DNA from: Streptomyces sp. NBC_01716
GTDB taxonomy: Bacteria > Actinomycetota > Actinomycetes > Streptomycetales > Streptomycetaceae
Assembly: GCF_036248275.1 (NCBI RefSeq)
Contig: NZ_CP109181.1
Coordinates: forward strand, 4,836,001-4,900,000
Direction: 5' to 3'
DNA length: 64,000 nt
Part shown: piece by piece, positions 8,425 through 17,264 of the stretch
How the letters are laid out: each line of letters opens with the position of its first letter
Position numbering within the stretch: position 1 is the first letter of the stretch
The notes under the pieces: model-generated
What the model was told of the DNA's origin: nothing
Seen by the model: the letters and a program-made list of their open reading frames with translations, nothing else
The model's database searches: none
Made by a program: the position numbers and the translations under genes

Positions 8425-9717
8425 TTGGAATCAGTAAGTGAGGCAGCGAAGCAGTTCTGGGCCCCAGACGGCGGCTCGGTCGGTCCATACGACCAAGCCG
8501 GGCAACGTCTCGAAGTAGCCCTGGTTACCGAGCTCGTCGCTCGCGGTGTGGACCCGGCTTGGATTAAGCGGGGGCGCGATGCAACCCTTCCGATGGTGCA
8601 AGGTGTTGATCGAAGCTGGGATCTTGTGATCAGCAAGGACAGCGTTCCACTCGCGGCAATAATTTGGAAGGCGAGTTCCGCAGCCTCCTTCAGGAAAAAT
8701 ATGCGGAATCATATGCAGGAACTGAGCGCCATCGCCGTCGACGTAAGAATGCGTTACGGACATCCGGACCTGTACCGCATCCGACCGCACCTTGGCTTCG
8801 TATTCATCGAGGAAGAACGTCAGGAGCGTACTGCACTTCCCGGCAGGGGCAGGCGGCATGCGCGCGTTGAGTTGCGTTCAAGTACCCTCAGTCGCGTTTC
8901 AGACCACTTCTACGAACGGCTCATACAAACTCGCCTCTACGATAATGCTTGCTACATCGTCTCGAATGGAGACCCTAACTCCGCGCCGAGTCAACCGCAT
9001 CGATCGATGGAGTTGGGCAGTTTTATCGAGCAGTTGGCGGAAGATGTACTCGTTCTGGCAGCGCGCCATGAACGAAACGGACTAACTATCAACGCATACT
9101 TCGAGCTGCTCTCCAAAAAGAATGACATCAGTCACCTGCGCACCCAGGGGGACGAAGCCGCTTTTGAGGAGATGTTGTCGAGTAAGCTGACGGAGGACGC
9201 TCTTTTCGAACTCAAGCAGGGATTCTGCACTGTCAACGACCCGATGAAGTTCGATGATAGAAATTTCGACAAGATTCTAAAAATCGCGTCAGCGATGGCC
9301 AATACAGGAACAGGAGCGGAGGGGGTGATCCTTATAGGCGTTGCAGATGATACTCAAGACGCGGCCGCAATCAAGCGATTTTCTTCAGTAAATAGCATTG
9401 AGGTTGGGGGGTTCTATATCACCGGAACGATGCACGAGATAGATCGCCTAGGAAGAAGTATTGATGAGCATTTCCGCTGGCTCGTTAGCAAGATAAGGAA
9501 TGCTAAACTGACGCCTCGGTTCGCTGAAGAAGTGGCCTCGTCGTTGACCCCCTTCACTTATAAAGGGTATCTACTCTGGAGAATCGACATCAGGGCCATG
9601 AACACTCCTGTTACCTATGACGGAAAATTCTATGTGCGTAGTGGCCCAGGTGTGCGCGAGGTAAGCGGGGACGCCATCGTCGATTTGGTCCGCAAATTCG
9701 ACACGCGTGAAGATTAG
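8425..9717 (+). CDS. PaeR7I/XhoI-like nuclease domain fused to AlbA_2 (Schlafen-type) domain
   Basis: The protein is 430 residues, with a TTG start preceded by AAGAGGGA. Residues about 5-205 resemble the PaeR7I/XhoI restriction enzymes: SWDLVISKDSVPLAAIIWK corresponds to the catalytic D...ExK strand pair, and DHFYERLIQTRLYDNACYIV to the later family helix. The acid of ExK appears replaced by Ile (IIWK), so cleavage may be lost. Residues about 225-430 are an AlbA_2 domain: FELKQGFC, AMANTGTGAEGVILIGVADD and KFYVRSGPGVREVS. No methyltransferase is nearby. The base composition is much more A+T-rich than the core genome, suggesting transfer. An anti-phage or regulatory role is inference. Confidence 0.7.
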   Translation: MESVSEAAKQFWAPDGGSVGPYDQAGQRLEVALVTELVARGVDPAWIKRGRDATLPMVQGVDRSWDLVISKDSVPLAAIIWKASSAASFRKNMRNHMQELSAIAVDVRMRYGHPDLYRIRPHLGFVFIEEERQERTALPGRGRRHARVELRSSTLSRVSDHFYERLIQTRLYDNACYIVSNGDPNSAPSQPHRSMELGSFIEQLAEDVLVLAARHERNGLTINAYFELLSKKNDISHLRTQGDEAAFEEMLSSKLTEDALFELKQGFCTVNDPMKFDDRNFDKILKIASAMANTGTGAEGVILIGVADDTQDAAAIKRFSSVNSIEVGGFYITGTMHEIDRLGRSIDEHFRWLVSKIRNAKLTPRFAEEVASSLTPFTYKGYLLWRIDIRAMNTPVTYDGKFYVRSGPGVREVSGDAIVDLVRKFDTRED

Positions 9718-9830
9718 AAGGGAGCCGAGTCTCGGCGTGATCCGCCTGACCGGAAAGTCGCTACCCGCTTCTCAACCTCGTAAGCGGCCCGAGGGTTTGG
9801 GGCCCGCGTTCTGCGAGAGCCACGTGACTA

Positions 9831-10614
9831 TCAGAGTTCTCGAACACTCCGCAGCACTGCGTACCCGACCCATTCACGCGCGTCGAAGACGTAACCAGCC
9901 ACGAAATCCGCATACTCTGCTTCCGTATGCCATCCAAAGCTGTCGTGGTATATGGCTGTTTGCGTCAGGTCCCACTCACGGGGGGCCGTGGCGAATCCGT
10001 CCAGGTCAATTACGCGCGGATGTCCGGCCGCGTCACGCAGGACATTACCCACGTTGAAGTCACAGTGCAGGTGACCCGACGGAAGCGAGAATTCGAGGCG
10101 CTCATACTCGGACTTCAAATCTCTCGCCATCGAGCGATGAAATGCACGAATGCTCTCCGGGATGGCAGTACCCTCCAGGCGGCTCGCGACCTTGTCAAAC
10201 GGCTGGAGTCGCGGCAGTGAAAAGGTGGCGGCTCTAGGTCGTGGAGCCGCCGTAGCAGCACGCCCATTTCCGCCGTACTCGCGTAGGTGTCGCCGTCTGC
10301 GAGCACTTCCCCGAAGGTGACCGGTTGGTCTTCGATCACGATTGGCTGTTCGGCGTCCGTGACGAGATGGGCGGCGGGATACCCCTGGTCCACGAGCCAC
10401 CGGGCAACGGCTAACTCTCGCCGCACCGAGGTAAGGCGGTCGGCGCCCCTTCCCACCCGCGCGATGATCCGGCCACCGTCGACACGGAAGACGGCATGGT
10501 CGCCTAGCCGAAGGATCTCGATGCCGTCCGGCTCCAGGTCGGCGACTGCGCATGCCCGGCGAAGGATGGCTCTGCCGCATCCGCGTCGAACTCCGTGCGT
10601 TCTGTCGTCGTCAT
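9831..10614 (-). pseudogene. Frameshifted aminoglycoside phosphotransferase-family gene
   Basis: Three frames must be joined to read one phosphotransferase-family protein. ATG at 10614 gives MTTTERTEFDADAAE. A one-base deletion near 10570 moves into a frame reading ILRRACAVADLEPDGIEIL and onward to RRLHDLEPPPF. A second one-base loss at the TTTT run near 10221 moves to the frame with SLPRLQPFDKVASRLEG and the catalytic loop HCDFNVGNVL, then VIDLDGFATAPREWDL. Each break is a single base, so it is either a recent pseudogene or carries sequencing errors. Its start overlaps the stop of the GntR gene (ATGA). Confidence 0.7.
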
Positions 10615-11063
10615 GCCGTCTGCGCCTCCCGTTCGGCCGGCAGCGTGAGGACTTCCCTCTCTCGCCCTGCCCCCTTCCCGATCAGCCCTTGACCTTCCAT
10701 CTGCTCGATGGCAGAGCGCACGGCGGTCCGGGACGCGCCAAACCGCTCGCACAGCTTCTTCTCGGTCGGGAAGCGGTCGCCCACCTTCACCCCCTCGCCG
10801 CGCAACAGGTCAGTGCGCCGCTCGACCAACGGCCGGCGGTCGCCAGTCCCGGCCACGAACCATCCGGCGCCCTGTACCGACTCGATCACACCATCGGCCT
10901 TGAGCGCGGCGAGCGCCCGCTCGATGGTGCTGCGGCTCAGCCATACTCGCTCACGAGTGCTGACTGAGACGGCAGCGCTTCAGTGATCTCGCCGTCTCTG
11001 AATCTTCTCGCGGAGGGATTCGGAGACCTCCAGGTACGTACCTCGCGGACTGCCCTGCGGCAC
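10611..11063 (-). pseudogene. Frameshifted GntR-family regulator
   Basis: GTG at 11063 opens PQGSPRGTYLEVSESLREKI, a typical GntR N-terminus. An extra base near 11000 and a missing base near 10942 break the frame. The middle (DGEITEALPS, then ALVSEYG) is in a second frame and the rest (LSRSTIERALAALKADGVIE through a second winged-helix-like region PTEKKLCERFGASRTAVRSA) is in a third. It probably controlled the phosphotransferase gene with which it overlaps by four bases; both are now broken. Confidence 0.65.
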
Positions 11064-11180
11064 GTGGGCTCCCTTCCTCGACCTCGGCGGTGGCCCGTGG
11101 GCACCTAACGGAAACAAGGTTGCCACGTACGCTGCGACTGAACGACGGTCTCGTATCCGGTGAAGCCCCTCGATGGCCGG

Positions 11181-11717
11181 TTAACGGTGCGGACGACCAG
11201 CATCGGCACGGTTGCTGTCATTCCAGATGTGGACAGCGAAGGTTCCTGAGCCGTACCAGCTCTCGGGCCCCACCTCGGCCGTGAGAGACGGGTACTCGCT
11301 GATGAGCTTCCAAATCTCAGCCAGGTTGACCTGCCTGTACGGCTGGTTAAAGACCAGAGCGGGCCTGCTCGTGTGGTCGTAGAACCCCGGCCTGCCGTGG
11401 CAGTCCCTTTTGGCGCAGCGGCCCTTGTCAAGCCAGTGCAGTCCAGACGAACACCCTGTGCTGCCACTCCTGAGGTCGTATCGGTCCGCCCAGTCCAGCA
11501 GGTCCGCGCGCATATAAACGTAGACGTTCGGGCCGAAGGGCCAGTCCACACCTTCGGCATCACGGGTGAGCACGTCCCGGGAGCGGTCATCCAGAGAGCT
11601 GATTAGCTTCTTCTGGCTGGCGCTCTGGCACCGCGAGCACCACCACTTCGCTTCTTTCCCGGAGCCGAAGAACAGCCCCTCCCGGCTGGGACGCCCGCAT
11701 CCCTCGCAGTCATACAT
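11181..11717 (-). CDS. Hypothetical protein with N-terminal zinc-ribbon-like cysteines
   Basis: The 178-residue protein begins MYDCEGCGRPSREGLFFG and continues to WWCSRCQ, giving two CxxC pairs about 24 residues apart as in a zinc ribbon. A second cysteine cluster (GCSSG...GRCAKRDCHG) lies near residues 88-106. The C-terminal half has aromatic and hydrophobic patches without membrane segments. I do not recognise the family. Zinc binding is inferred from spacing only. It stands alone between the GntR pseudogene and the DUF4365 gene. Confidence 0.6.
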   Translation of the reverse strand: MYDCEGCGRPSREGLFFGSGKEAKWWCSRCQSASQKKLISSLDDRSRDVLTRDAEGVDWPFGPNVYVYMRADLLDWADRYDLRSGSTGCSSGLHWLDKGRCAKRDCHGRPGFYDHTSRPALVFNQPYRQVNLAEIWKLISEYPSLTAEVGPESWYGSGTFAVHIWNDSNRADAGRPHR

Positions 11718-11817
11718 AATCCTGCTCCTTCGCTTCCCCGGGGACCATTCGGCGCTGTGAGAATCGGTCGTACCCGCCCGAAATCACCGGGTACGCACAC
11801 GCTAGACCGCAGTTGAC

Positions 11818-12816
11818 TCACATATCGGGTTCGAGCTGCCTTTTCTTGCGGTCACGAGCGAACCCGACGAAACTAATAATCAAGAATTTGAGACCGAACG
11901 ATGGCACGAGGATTCCTGCATAAATCCAAAATGCACCCCACCATCCACCATCGCCGTTAGGGTCCATTATTGGGATCCAAAGAAAGTTGCTCGCAATGAT
12001 AGAGAGCCACCTCCCCGTCTCCCTAGGGACTCGCCCGGCCCTGAATTCGAAGAATATGGTAAGCGCCATGAACAGCATGAAGTGGTAGAGACTGAGCACC
12101 CAGACGACTGGGTTCACCCAGTCTGCGGACCCTTCAGCGAAGCTGATTTGCCGAGGCCACTCCCACAGCATGATGAGAACTAGAACTTGGATGGGGAGGG
12201 ATCGAATTAGATCCTTGCGAAAAACACGGAGACGTTCTTCATGCCGAAGCGCAAAGTCGGCAAGGTCCTCAAATAGCGGGTTGGGTGCCGTTTCAGGATC
12301 TAGCCCATGCCTGGCTCGGACCGCTTCGGTTAGCGCATCCTCCTGGTTCGCCGCGCGAATCCGCATCCTGGCATCACCAGCATAAGCCGCAACCTCCGCA
12401 TAGAAGGTGTCAATCGTGTCAGAGTTAAGCCGCGAGGTGTTGGCTACTTGAACCCATCCGGGGCTCTCATCTAAGGACTGTAACTGTTCAGTAAGGTTTA
12501 CCCAGAACAGTTCCTTCTTTTTCATGTCGTAGACGACGCCAATGATGGGGATGCGACTCTGTCGCCAGTCGCCGAAATGGTCATCTATGGGGATGGCGTA
12601 CCCTTTGACCCTTTTATACTTCTTGCCACTTTTCACCTGAATGGCAATCCAGTAAGGCGTCCTCTTGCTGCCGCGCGTGAAGTTAACGATCATGTCCTCG
12701 CCGTGATCGTTGCCTCCGTCGATCTCCTGAACGAGGTGATCGTGTTCCTCAAGAAGGGCGCGAAGGGCGTTGACGCCCGCCCTCTCGATCTTGCGACTAC
12801 CACGGACAGTTGACAC
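11818..12816 (-). CDS. DUF4365 nuclease-like domain with C-terminal membrane helices
   Basis: The 332-residue protein uses GTG at 12816, four bases after AGGGGGG. Residues about 8-110 match DUF4365, a PD-(D/E)XK-type fold: ERAGVNALRALLEEH, GEDMIVNF (the acidic residue), PYWIAIQVKSGKKYKR (QxK strand), then a strand-rich part ending in KKKELFWVNL. The rest carries about four hydrophobic segments near 207-225, 236-262, 275-290 and 297-325. A nuclease-like domain tied to the membrane fits effector-type defence proteins, but the role is inferred. The gene is A+T-richer than its surroundings. Confidence 0.7.
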   Translation of the reverse strand: MSTVRGSRKIERAGVNALRALLEEHDHLVQEIDGGNDHGEDMIVNFTRGSKRTPYWIAIQVKSGKKYKRVKGYAIPIDDHFGDWRQSRIPIIGVVYDMKKKELFWVNLTEQLQSLDESPGWVQVANTSRLNSDTIDTFYAEVAAYAGDARMRIRAANQEDALTEAVRARHGLDPETAPNPLFEDLADFALRHEERLRVFRKDLIRSLPIQVLVLIMLWEWPRQISFAEGSADWVNPVVWVLSLYHFMLFMALTIFFEFRAGRVPRETGRWLSIIASNFLWIPIMDPNGDGGWWGAFWIYAGILVPSFGLKFLIISFVGFARDRKKRQLEPDM

Positions 12817-13388
12817 TGGCCCCCCTGAAGTCAGCGACCGCCAGGATAACGGCAGGCACCGACAACCCGGGCTGGTCACGTCCGCATAACCACGCGCTGA
12901 CCTGGCCTTCTCAAGGGTCGTTCGTTGTCCTGGTCTTTGTTCAGCGCGCTGACGGCCGGCGTCGTACACTGCCGTCTGCTTACCGTTCTCCCACTACCTC
13001 GTCGACTGATGCGCGCATGGAGGCCCGGAAACCTTTGGCGGTTTCCGGGCTCCGTCGCGCTAATCGGGCTTGGAGCTGGTCTTTAGACCGCACTTGATGG
13101 CGGGTTCATAGCTGTCGATGTCTCATACCTTCCGGGCTCCTCGCCCGGTCCACTACCTGTGCGCAAGTCTCGTCGAACGCAGCGACGACAGTGCCGCGGA
13201 CTTGGGTCTCGATCTCCTGGCCGGGGCGCCGTGTGGTGTGCCACCGGACCGGCAAGTCCGTGTACAGATCGGTCTCGAACTCGCAGGCCAGCGCGGACAA
13301 TTGCTCAGGGCTGCCGATGTTGAGCCGTTCGCCGCCGGGCAGGAACTCGGCATGGGCGTGATGGACGCACCGGCGGTCGGGAATCCGG
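12817..13388. other. Non-coding or decayed stretch between DUF4365 gene and integrase
   Basis: No intact gene is visible. An inverted repeat sits at 13023-13050. On the minus strand about 13140-13350 a readable but start-less segment (FLPGGERLNIGSPEQLSALA and onward) may be the remnant of an unknown gene fused by chance to the integrase tail. I cannot assign it. Confidence 0.4.
13023..13050. terminator. Inverted repeat, possible terminator
   Basis: An 11-bp perfect stem (GCCCGGAAACC pairing with GGTTTCCGGGC) encloses a six-base loop. There is no T-run on either side, so intrinsic termination is plausible only in the GC-rich style of streptomycetes. It lies in a gene-free interval. Confidence 0.4.
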
Positions 13389-13770
13389 TCACGGAGCCCG
13401 GATGCCCTCAGATCGCGGTTCCCAATCCATGATGCGGTCGACGACCGCTTCGGATACGCCGAGGATGAGCAGAACAGTCGCGGCAGTGTGCCGGGCGTCG
13501 TGGAGGCGGCCGTCACGGACTTTCGCCGCCTTGCGTAGATCTTTCCACCGGTGGAGGTCGGTGTTGGGATTGAGCGGCCTGTCGGTCGGCGAGGTGAACA
13601 CGTACCCCTTCTCCACCCAGTCCTAGGCAAGGGACTGCTCCTGCTCCTCCTTGTGCCGCATCAGGAGCTCCTCGGGCATACCGATCGGACGCTTGCCAGC
13701 GCGCGTCTTGGTGTCCTTCGTCTCGCGCCGTTTCCCGTGGTCCATTTGTGGTCCCAGGTCAGTACCGCAG
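13389..13770 (-). pseudogene. Tyrosine integrase remnant with in-frame stop
   Basis: The C-terminal half of a phage-type tyrosine recombinase is readable: TKDTKTRAGKRPIGMPEELL, then, after an in-frame TAG (13622-13624), DWVEKGYVFTSPTDRPLNP and LHDARHTAATVLLILGV. The HxxR box (HDAR.T) is intact, but the reading frame ends at IMDWE without the final catalytic tyrosine helix, and the N-terminal half is missing. This is a dead integrase, consistent with a decaying island whose right end lies at the tRNA fragment near 17.9 kb. Confidence 0.7.
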
Positions 13771-13990
13771 CGGCTTCTAAGCGCCTTTCATGCAGGTCAG
13801 ATGGCATTGTCGTCGCGCGATCCGCACCGTCTTGAAAACCGTCGTGGCACGGAAGGATTGGATCTGGACGGGGTGAGTGTCTTTGCGAGCACGGCGCTTC
13901 AGAACAGGGACGGGGGGAAGATGATGTGGTCAACGGGCCGTCCTCAGCCCAGGATTGCTCGCAACGCAGCCGCCAGCCGTTGCAGCGGCT

Positions 13991-14972
13991 AGGACTTGTC
14001 CGGCCGATCATGTGACTACTCCGCGTCCAGGTCGTTGATGTGGACATGGGGCGGGGTGATCTGAGCGATGCCGAGTGGGAACGGTTGCGGCCGTTCCTGC
14101 CGGTCAGTAATAGGCGTTGTGGCAGGTGGCGGTGCCACCGGCAGGTGATCGACGGGATTCTGCACCGGGTTCGGACCGGCGTGCAGTGGCGTGACCTGCC
14201 CGACCGGTACGGGCCGTGGAAGACCGTCTACGAACGGCACCGTCTCTGGTCCGGTGACGGGACGTGGGAGCTTCTGCTCCAGCAGGTCCAGGCCGCCGCC
14301 GATGCGGCGGGTGAGATCGACTGGGACATCTCGGTTGACTCCACCGTCGTGCGGGCGCATCAGCATGCGGCCGGCGCCCGCACCGACCCGCCGCCGGCCC
14401 CAAAGGGGGCCGAACTGGCAGAACACCAGGGCGAGACCGCGTGGCAGAGCCTGCACGCCCGCCTGGTGGAGGTGGTGCGGGAGGTGAGGGCCTGGGCCGC
14501 TCGCCAAGCTCCACCTGAGCGCGGACGGCCGCTGCCGCCCGCTGTCCCTGATCGTGGCTCCGGGCCAGGGGGCGGACTGCGCCCAGTTCAAGCCCGTCCT
14601 GGACAAGATCCGCGTACCGAAAGCCGGCCCGGGACGGCCCCGCAAGACACTGGACAGCGTCGCGGTGGACAAGGCTTACAGCAACGGCCCCTGCCGCAAG
14701 TACCTGCGGCGCCGGGGCATCCGGCACATGATCCCGGAGAAGACCGACAGCCAGGCCGCCCGCTTACGCAAAGGCTCACGCGGCGGACGGCCACCCGGCT
14801 TCGACGAACACCGGTACAAGAAACGCAACACCGTCGAACGTGCCATCAACAGGCTCAAGCAGCACCGAGCCGTCGCCACCCGCTACGACAAACGCCGCTA
14901 CGTCTACCTCGGCACCGTAACCGCCGCAGCCCTCACCATCTGGCTCCGAACATGATCGGCCGGACAAGTCCT
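13991..14972 (+). mobile_element. IS5-family insertion sequence, degraded
   Basis: The element is about 982 bases, bounded by matched 22-bp inverted repeats at 13991-14012 (AGGACTTGTCCGGCCG...) and 14951-14972. It contains one transposase frame set. The right end interrupts an HTH-type gene at 14973. I see no clear target duplication: the left flank ends GGCT and the right flank starts TTGC. A third perfect copy of the end stands alone at 17737-17758. Confidence 0.8.
14040..14955 (+). pseudogene. IS5-family transposase, frameshifted with internal loss
   Basis: The N-terminal part (frame from 14040: LSDAEWERLRPFLP, then VRTGVQWRDLPDRYGPWKTV and ISVDSTVVRAHQHAAG, which carries the first D of DDE) is continuous to about 14480. 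A short piece in a second frame (GGEGLGRS) leads to a third frame reading KLHLSADGRCRPL onward to VDKAYSNG and NTVERAINRLKQHRAVATRY. The expected RGGFTTK linker is missing about 16 bases. So beyond the frameshift some IS5 members use normally, this copy is damaged and probably inactive. Confidence 0.75.
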
Positions 14973-15258
14973 TTGCGGACTGTGGGACGGCGTCCGGCAG
15001 TCTGGACGCACGCAGGGCCGGTTGCTGGGCGTGCGCGAGGTCCAGGCGGCGGGCCGCCAGGTCGATACGGCGCGCTTCAGTGGCGGCGACCACCTCAGAT
15101 CCGCGCTCGAACGTGAGCGGCGGGTCCATGTCGGCTGCGATCTTCGAGACGGTCGAGCCGGGGCGCTTGATGGCGCGTGCGATCTCGTTCCGCCCCTTGC
15201 CCTGACTGTGCAGGCGGCGCACTGATGCACGGTCTCCGTCGGTGATGGGGCGCGCCAC
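14973..15258 (-). pseudogene. HTH-domain protein truncated by the IS element
   Basis: ATG at 15258 begins MARPITDGDRASVRRLHSQG, followed by GRNEIARAIKRPGSTVSKIA. This is the N-terminal HTH of a small phage-type DNA-binding protein common in Streptomyces elements, which may be related to terminase small subunits. The frame runs straight into the IS right end at 14972, so the C-terminal half is lost; I could not find the missing part on the left side of the IS. Confidence 0.65.
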
Positions 15259-15328
15259 GGTGTGTCACCTCCGTAACGGTGCTCAAGATCAGTCCCCCGA
15301 GTCACATTCGTATGTGCAGCATGGGCAC

Positions 15329-16171
15329 GTGGAGGTTTCAAAGCTTGTTCTTGAATATCTGAAGGTCGTCATTTGGCCCGTGACGGTGATCGGGCTCATG
15401 TGGTTCTTGCGAGCACACCTACGTGAAGCATTTGGACGCTTGACGAGGTTGGAAACTCCGCTTGGAGCCGCGGACTTCGAAGCTGATGCACGTCACCTGC
15501 GACTACGTACCGACGAGTTGCCGGAGCCGGAGCCGGAGCCGGAGCCGGAAGAGTTGCCGGAGCCGGAGCCCGAGTCGGAAGAGTTGCCGGAGCGGGTGCC
15601 GGTGTCGGTGCCGAGAGAGGAGACTGCAGGCACGCGAGTGCGAGCGCGGTTGGCGGCGCTGGTGCGACTGAAGGAGTTGGAGCGAGAGCGGCTGGAAGTG
15701 CTCGAAGCGCTGAAGACCTTTGAGGAGTCGGAAAACCGGCTACAGGCGTCGGGGGCGCGAGCGCGGTTGAGGGCGCTGGAGACACAGGTGCGGGGGCTTA
15801 TACCGGAGCTGGGAGGGTCTTCCAGCTCAACGGAGAGTGCCTGGGCTAGAAGGCTAGATGAAGCGGGCGCCGTGGCCGCCGTATCCCCTGTGGGAGCGAT
15901 CATCACTGCGTGGGAGGCAGTTCGCGATCTGGGTGAGCGCATTTTGCCAGCAGCGTGGTCCGGTCCACGGGCTGGCCGGCCTCGCAACCTCGCGGATGAG
16001 ATGCGTCGTGCGGGTATGCCAGCCTCGTCGGTGAAGAACCTGAGCGAATTGAGAGCGCTCCGAAACCGAGCCGTGCATGGTGAGCCTGTATCAGTGCAAG
16101 GCGCGCTCGATTTTGTTGCGGCTGCGCGCGGATTGTCTTATGAGCTGGAGCTCTTTACGCGCTCTGGTTAA
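15329..16171 (+). CDS. Membrane-anchored protein with Glu-Pro repeats and C-terminal HEPN-like domain
   Basis: GTG at 15329 is my best start, with no strong ribosome-binding site. A single membrane helix covers residues about 10-28 (WPVTVIGLMWFL). A Glu-Pro-rich linker (residues about 62-95) is followed by a long charged, coiled-coil-like stretch. The C-terminal part contains ELRALRNRAVHGEP, whose RNRAVH fits the RX4H motif of HEPN RNases (about 244-249). A HEPN role is therefore possible, but the DUF4145-type family also has RN..VH. It is transcribed opposite to the PIN gene. Confidence 0.65.
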   Translation: MEVSKLVLEYLKVVIWPVTVIGLMWFLRAHLREAFGRLTRLETPLGAADFEADARHLRLRTDELPEPEPEPEPEELPEPEPESEELPERVPVSVPREETAGTRVRARLAALVRLKELERERLEVLEALKTFEESENRLQASGARARLRALETQVRGLIPELGGSSSSTESAWARRLDEAGAVAAVSPVGAIITAWEAVRDLGERILPAAWSGPRAGRPRNLADEMRRAGMPASSVKNLSELRALRNRAVHGEPVSVQGALDFVAAARGLSYELELFTRSG

Positions 16172-16316
16172 TGGCTTCAACGACGTGTGCTGGGGAGTGG
16201 CTTGCTGCCGGTGACGACTAATTGCGGCGCCGCACCCTGCCCCGTCGCGCACGAGACGGCCGGCTCGCCCCCCCCGGCTGTCACAGGCTCCGGCCCTCCT
16301 GTTCACGGGTGCTGCG

Positions 16317-17264
16317 TCAGTCGGCGGCGTCCGTGGAGGCCATGCCGGCCTCCGCGGTGACGGTGATCTCTTCCAGGCCCTCACTCGTCTCCGCCGCTTT
16401 GGCCTGCTGGTCGACGCTGTACTTCGCGTCGAGTTTGCCGGCCTTCAGGCCCCAGGCGAGTGCCCGCGCTCGCATTCCGTTATCCCCGGTGATCACCGTG
16501 ACGGGGGTGGGGGCGATGGCCTGCTGGAGGTAGCTGGCGCGCGCGACGATCTCGTCGTCGTTGTTCGGCAGTCGCACATGGCCGGGCTCATCCCGCAGGA
16601 TCTCGATCACGGTCCCTCCCGGCGTCCTGTACTCCCCCGTGGTCTCGATGGCCGTCATGGTCTCCTCCAGCAGCGAGAACACCGCGCGGGCCCGCTTACG
16701 GACGTTGCCGTTGACGGTGTACGACTTCTTGTCGATCTCGTCCACCACCACATGAGGGATGACCACCACCGTGCCCGGCCTGTACGCCTTCTCCCACGGG
16801 ATCGTGTCGTACCGGGACCAGTGCAGCAGGTCGTTGGTGTCCAGCACGAGAGTCCGGACTCGGTGGTTCTTGTGCCGCTCCTGCATCGCGAACAGGTCGT
16901 TGGTCAGCTCCATGAAGTACGTCCGCAGCTCCTGGATCTCCCCGTGGATCAGCTGCGCCCACCGGTCGGACGGGAACTGTCCGTGCACGATGTAGCTGTA
17001 CCGGTCACCGCGCACCCGGGCCGCGACCGAGCGATCCGCGAACAACTTCAGCAACTGCGTGGAAGCCGTCAACGTCCACTCGTCGTACTTGCGGCGGGCG
17101 TGTCCTACCGCCGCGTCCTGCGCGTGTCTCTCCGAGGTCGACGACACGTTGAAGGGGGTGTAGGGGAAGTGGGGTACGGCGCTCTGGACTCCGTTGAGGC
17201 CGCCTGTGGTCAAGTTCTGCAGAAATTTGATCGCGTCATCACAGTTCGTACCGGGCCGCAGCAT
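16317..17264 (-). CDS. PIN-domain (PhoH-type or RNase-like) protein
   Basis: I take ATG at 17264 with AAGGGA eight bases upstream, giving 315 residues. The PIN domain occupies the C-terminal half, with acidic residues in order: VLDTNDLLHW (about 137-146), PHVVVDEIDKKS, LPNNDDEIVARASYL and VITGDNGMRARALAWGL. These fit the four-acid RNase site. The N-terminal half is a helical region unique to streptomycete members. An alternative reading joins an upstream frame through a two-base loss at 17240, adding MYLVHRNDAAVRANKG from 17319. RNase activity is inferred. Confidence 0.7.
   Translation of the reverse strand: MLRPGTNCDDAIKFLQNLTTGGLNGVQSAVPHFPYTPFNVSSTSERHAQDAAVGHARRKYDEWTLTASTQLLKLFADRSVAARVRGDRYSYIVHGQFPSDRWAQLIHGEIQELRTYFMELTNDLFAMQERHKNHRVRTLVLDTNDLLHWSRYDTIPWEKAYRPGTVVVIPHVVVDEIDKKSYTVNGNVRKRARAVFSLLEETMTAIETTGEYRTPGGTVIEILRDEPGHVRLPNNDDEIVARASYLQQAIAPTPVTVITGDNGMRARALAWGLKAGKLDAKYSVDQQAKAAETSEGLEEITVTAEAGMASTDAAD

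Noticed and set aside
15520-15610. GAG-CCG (Glu-Pro) repeat as a CRISPR-like array
   Set aside because: It is a codon repeat inside a continuous reading frame, without spacers.
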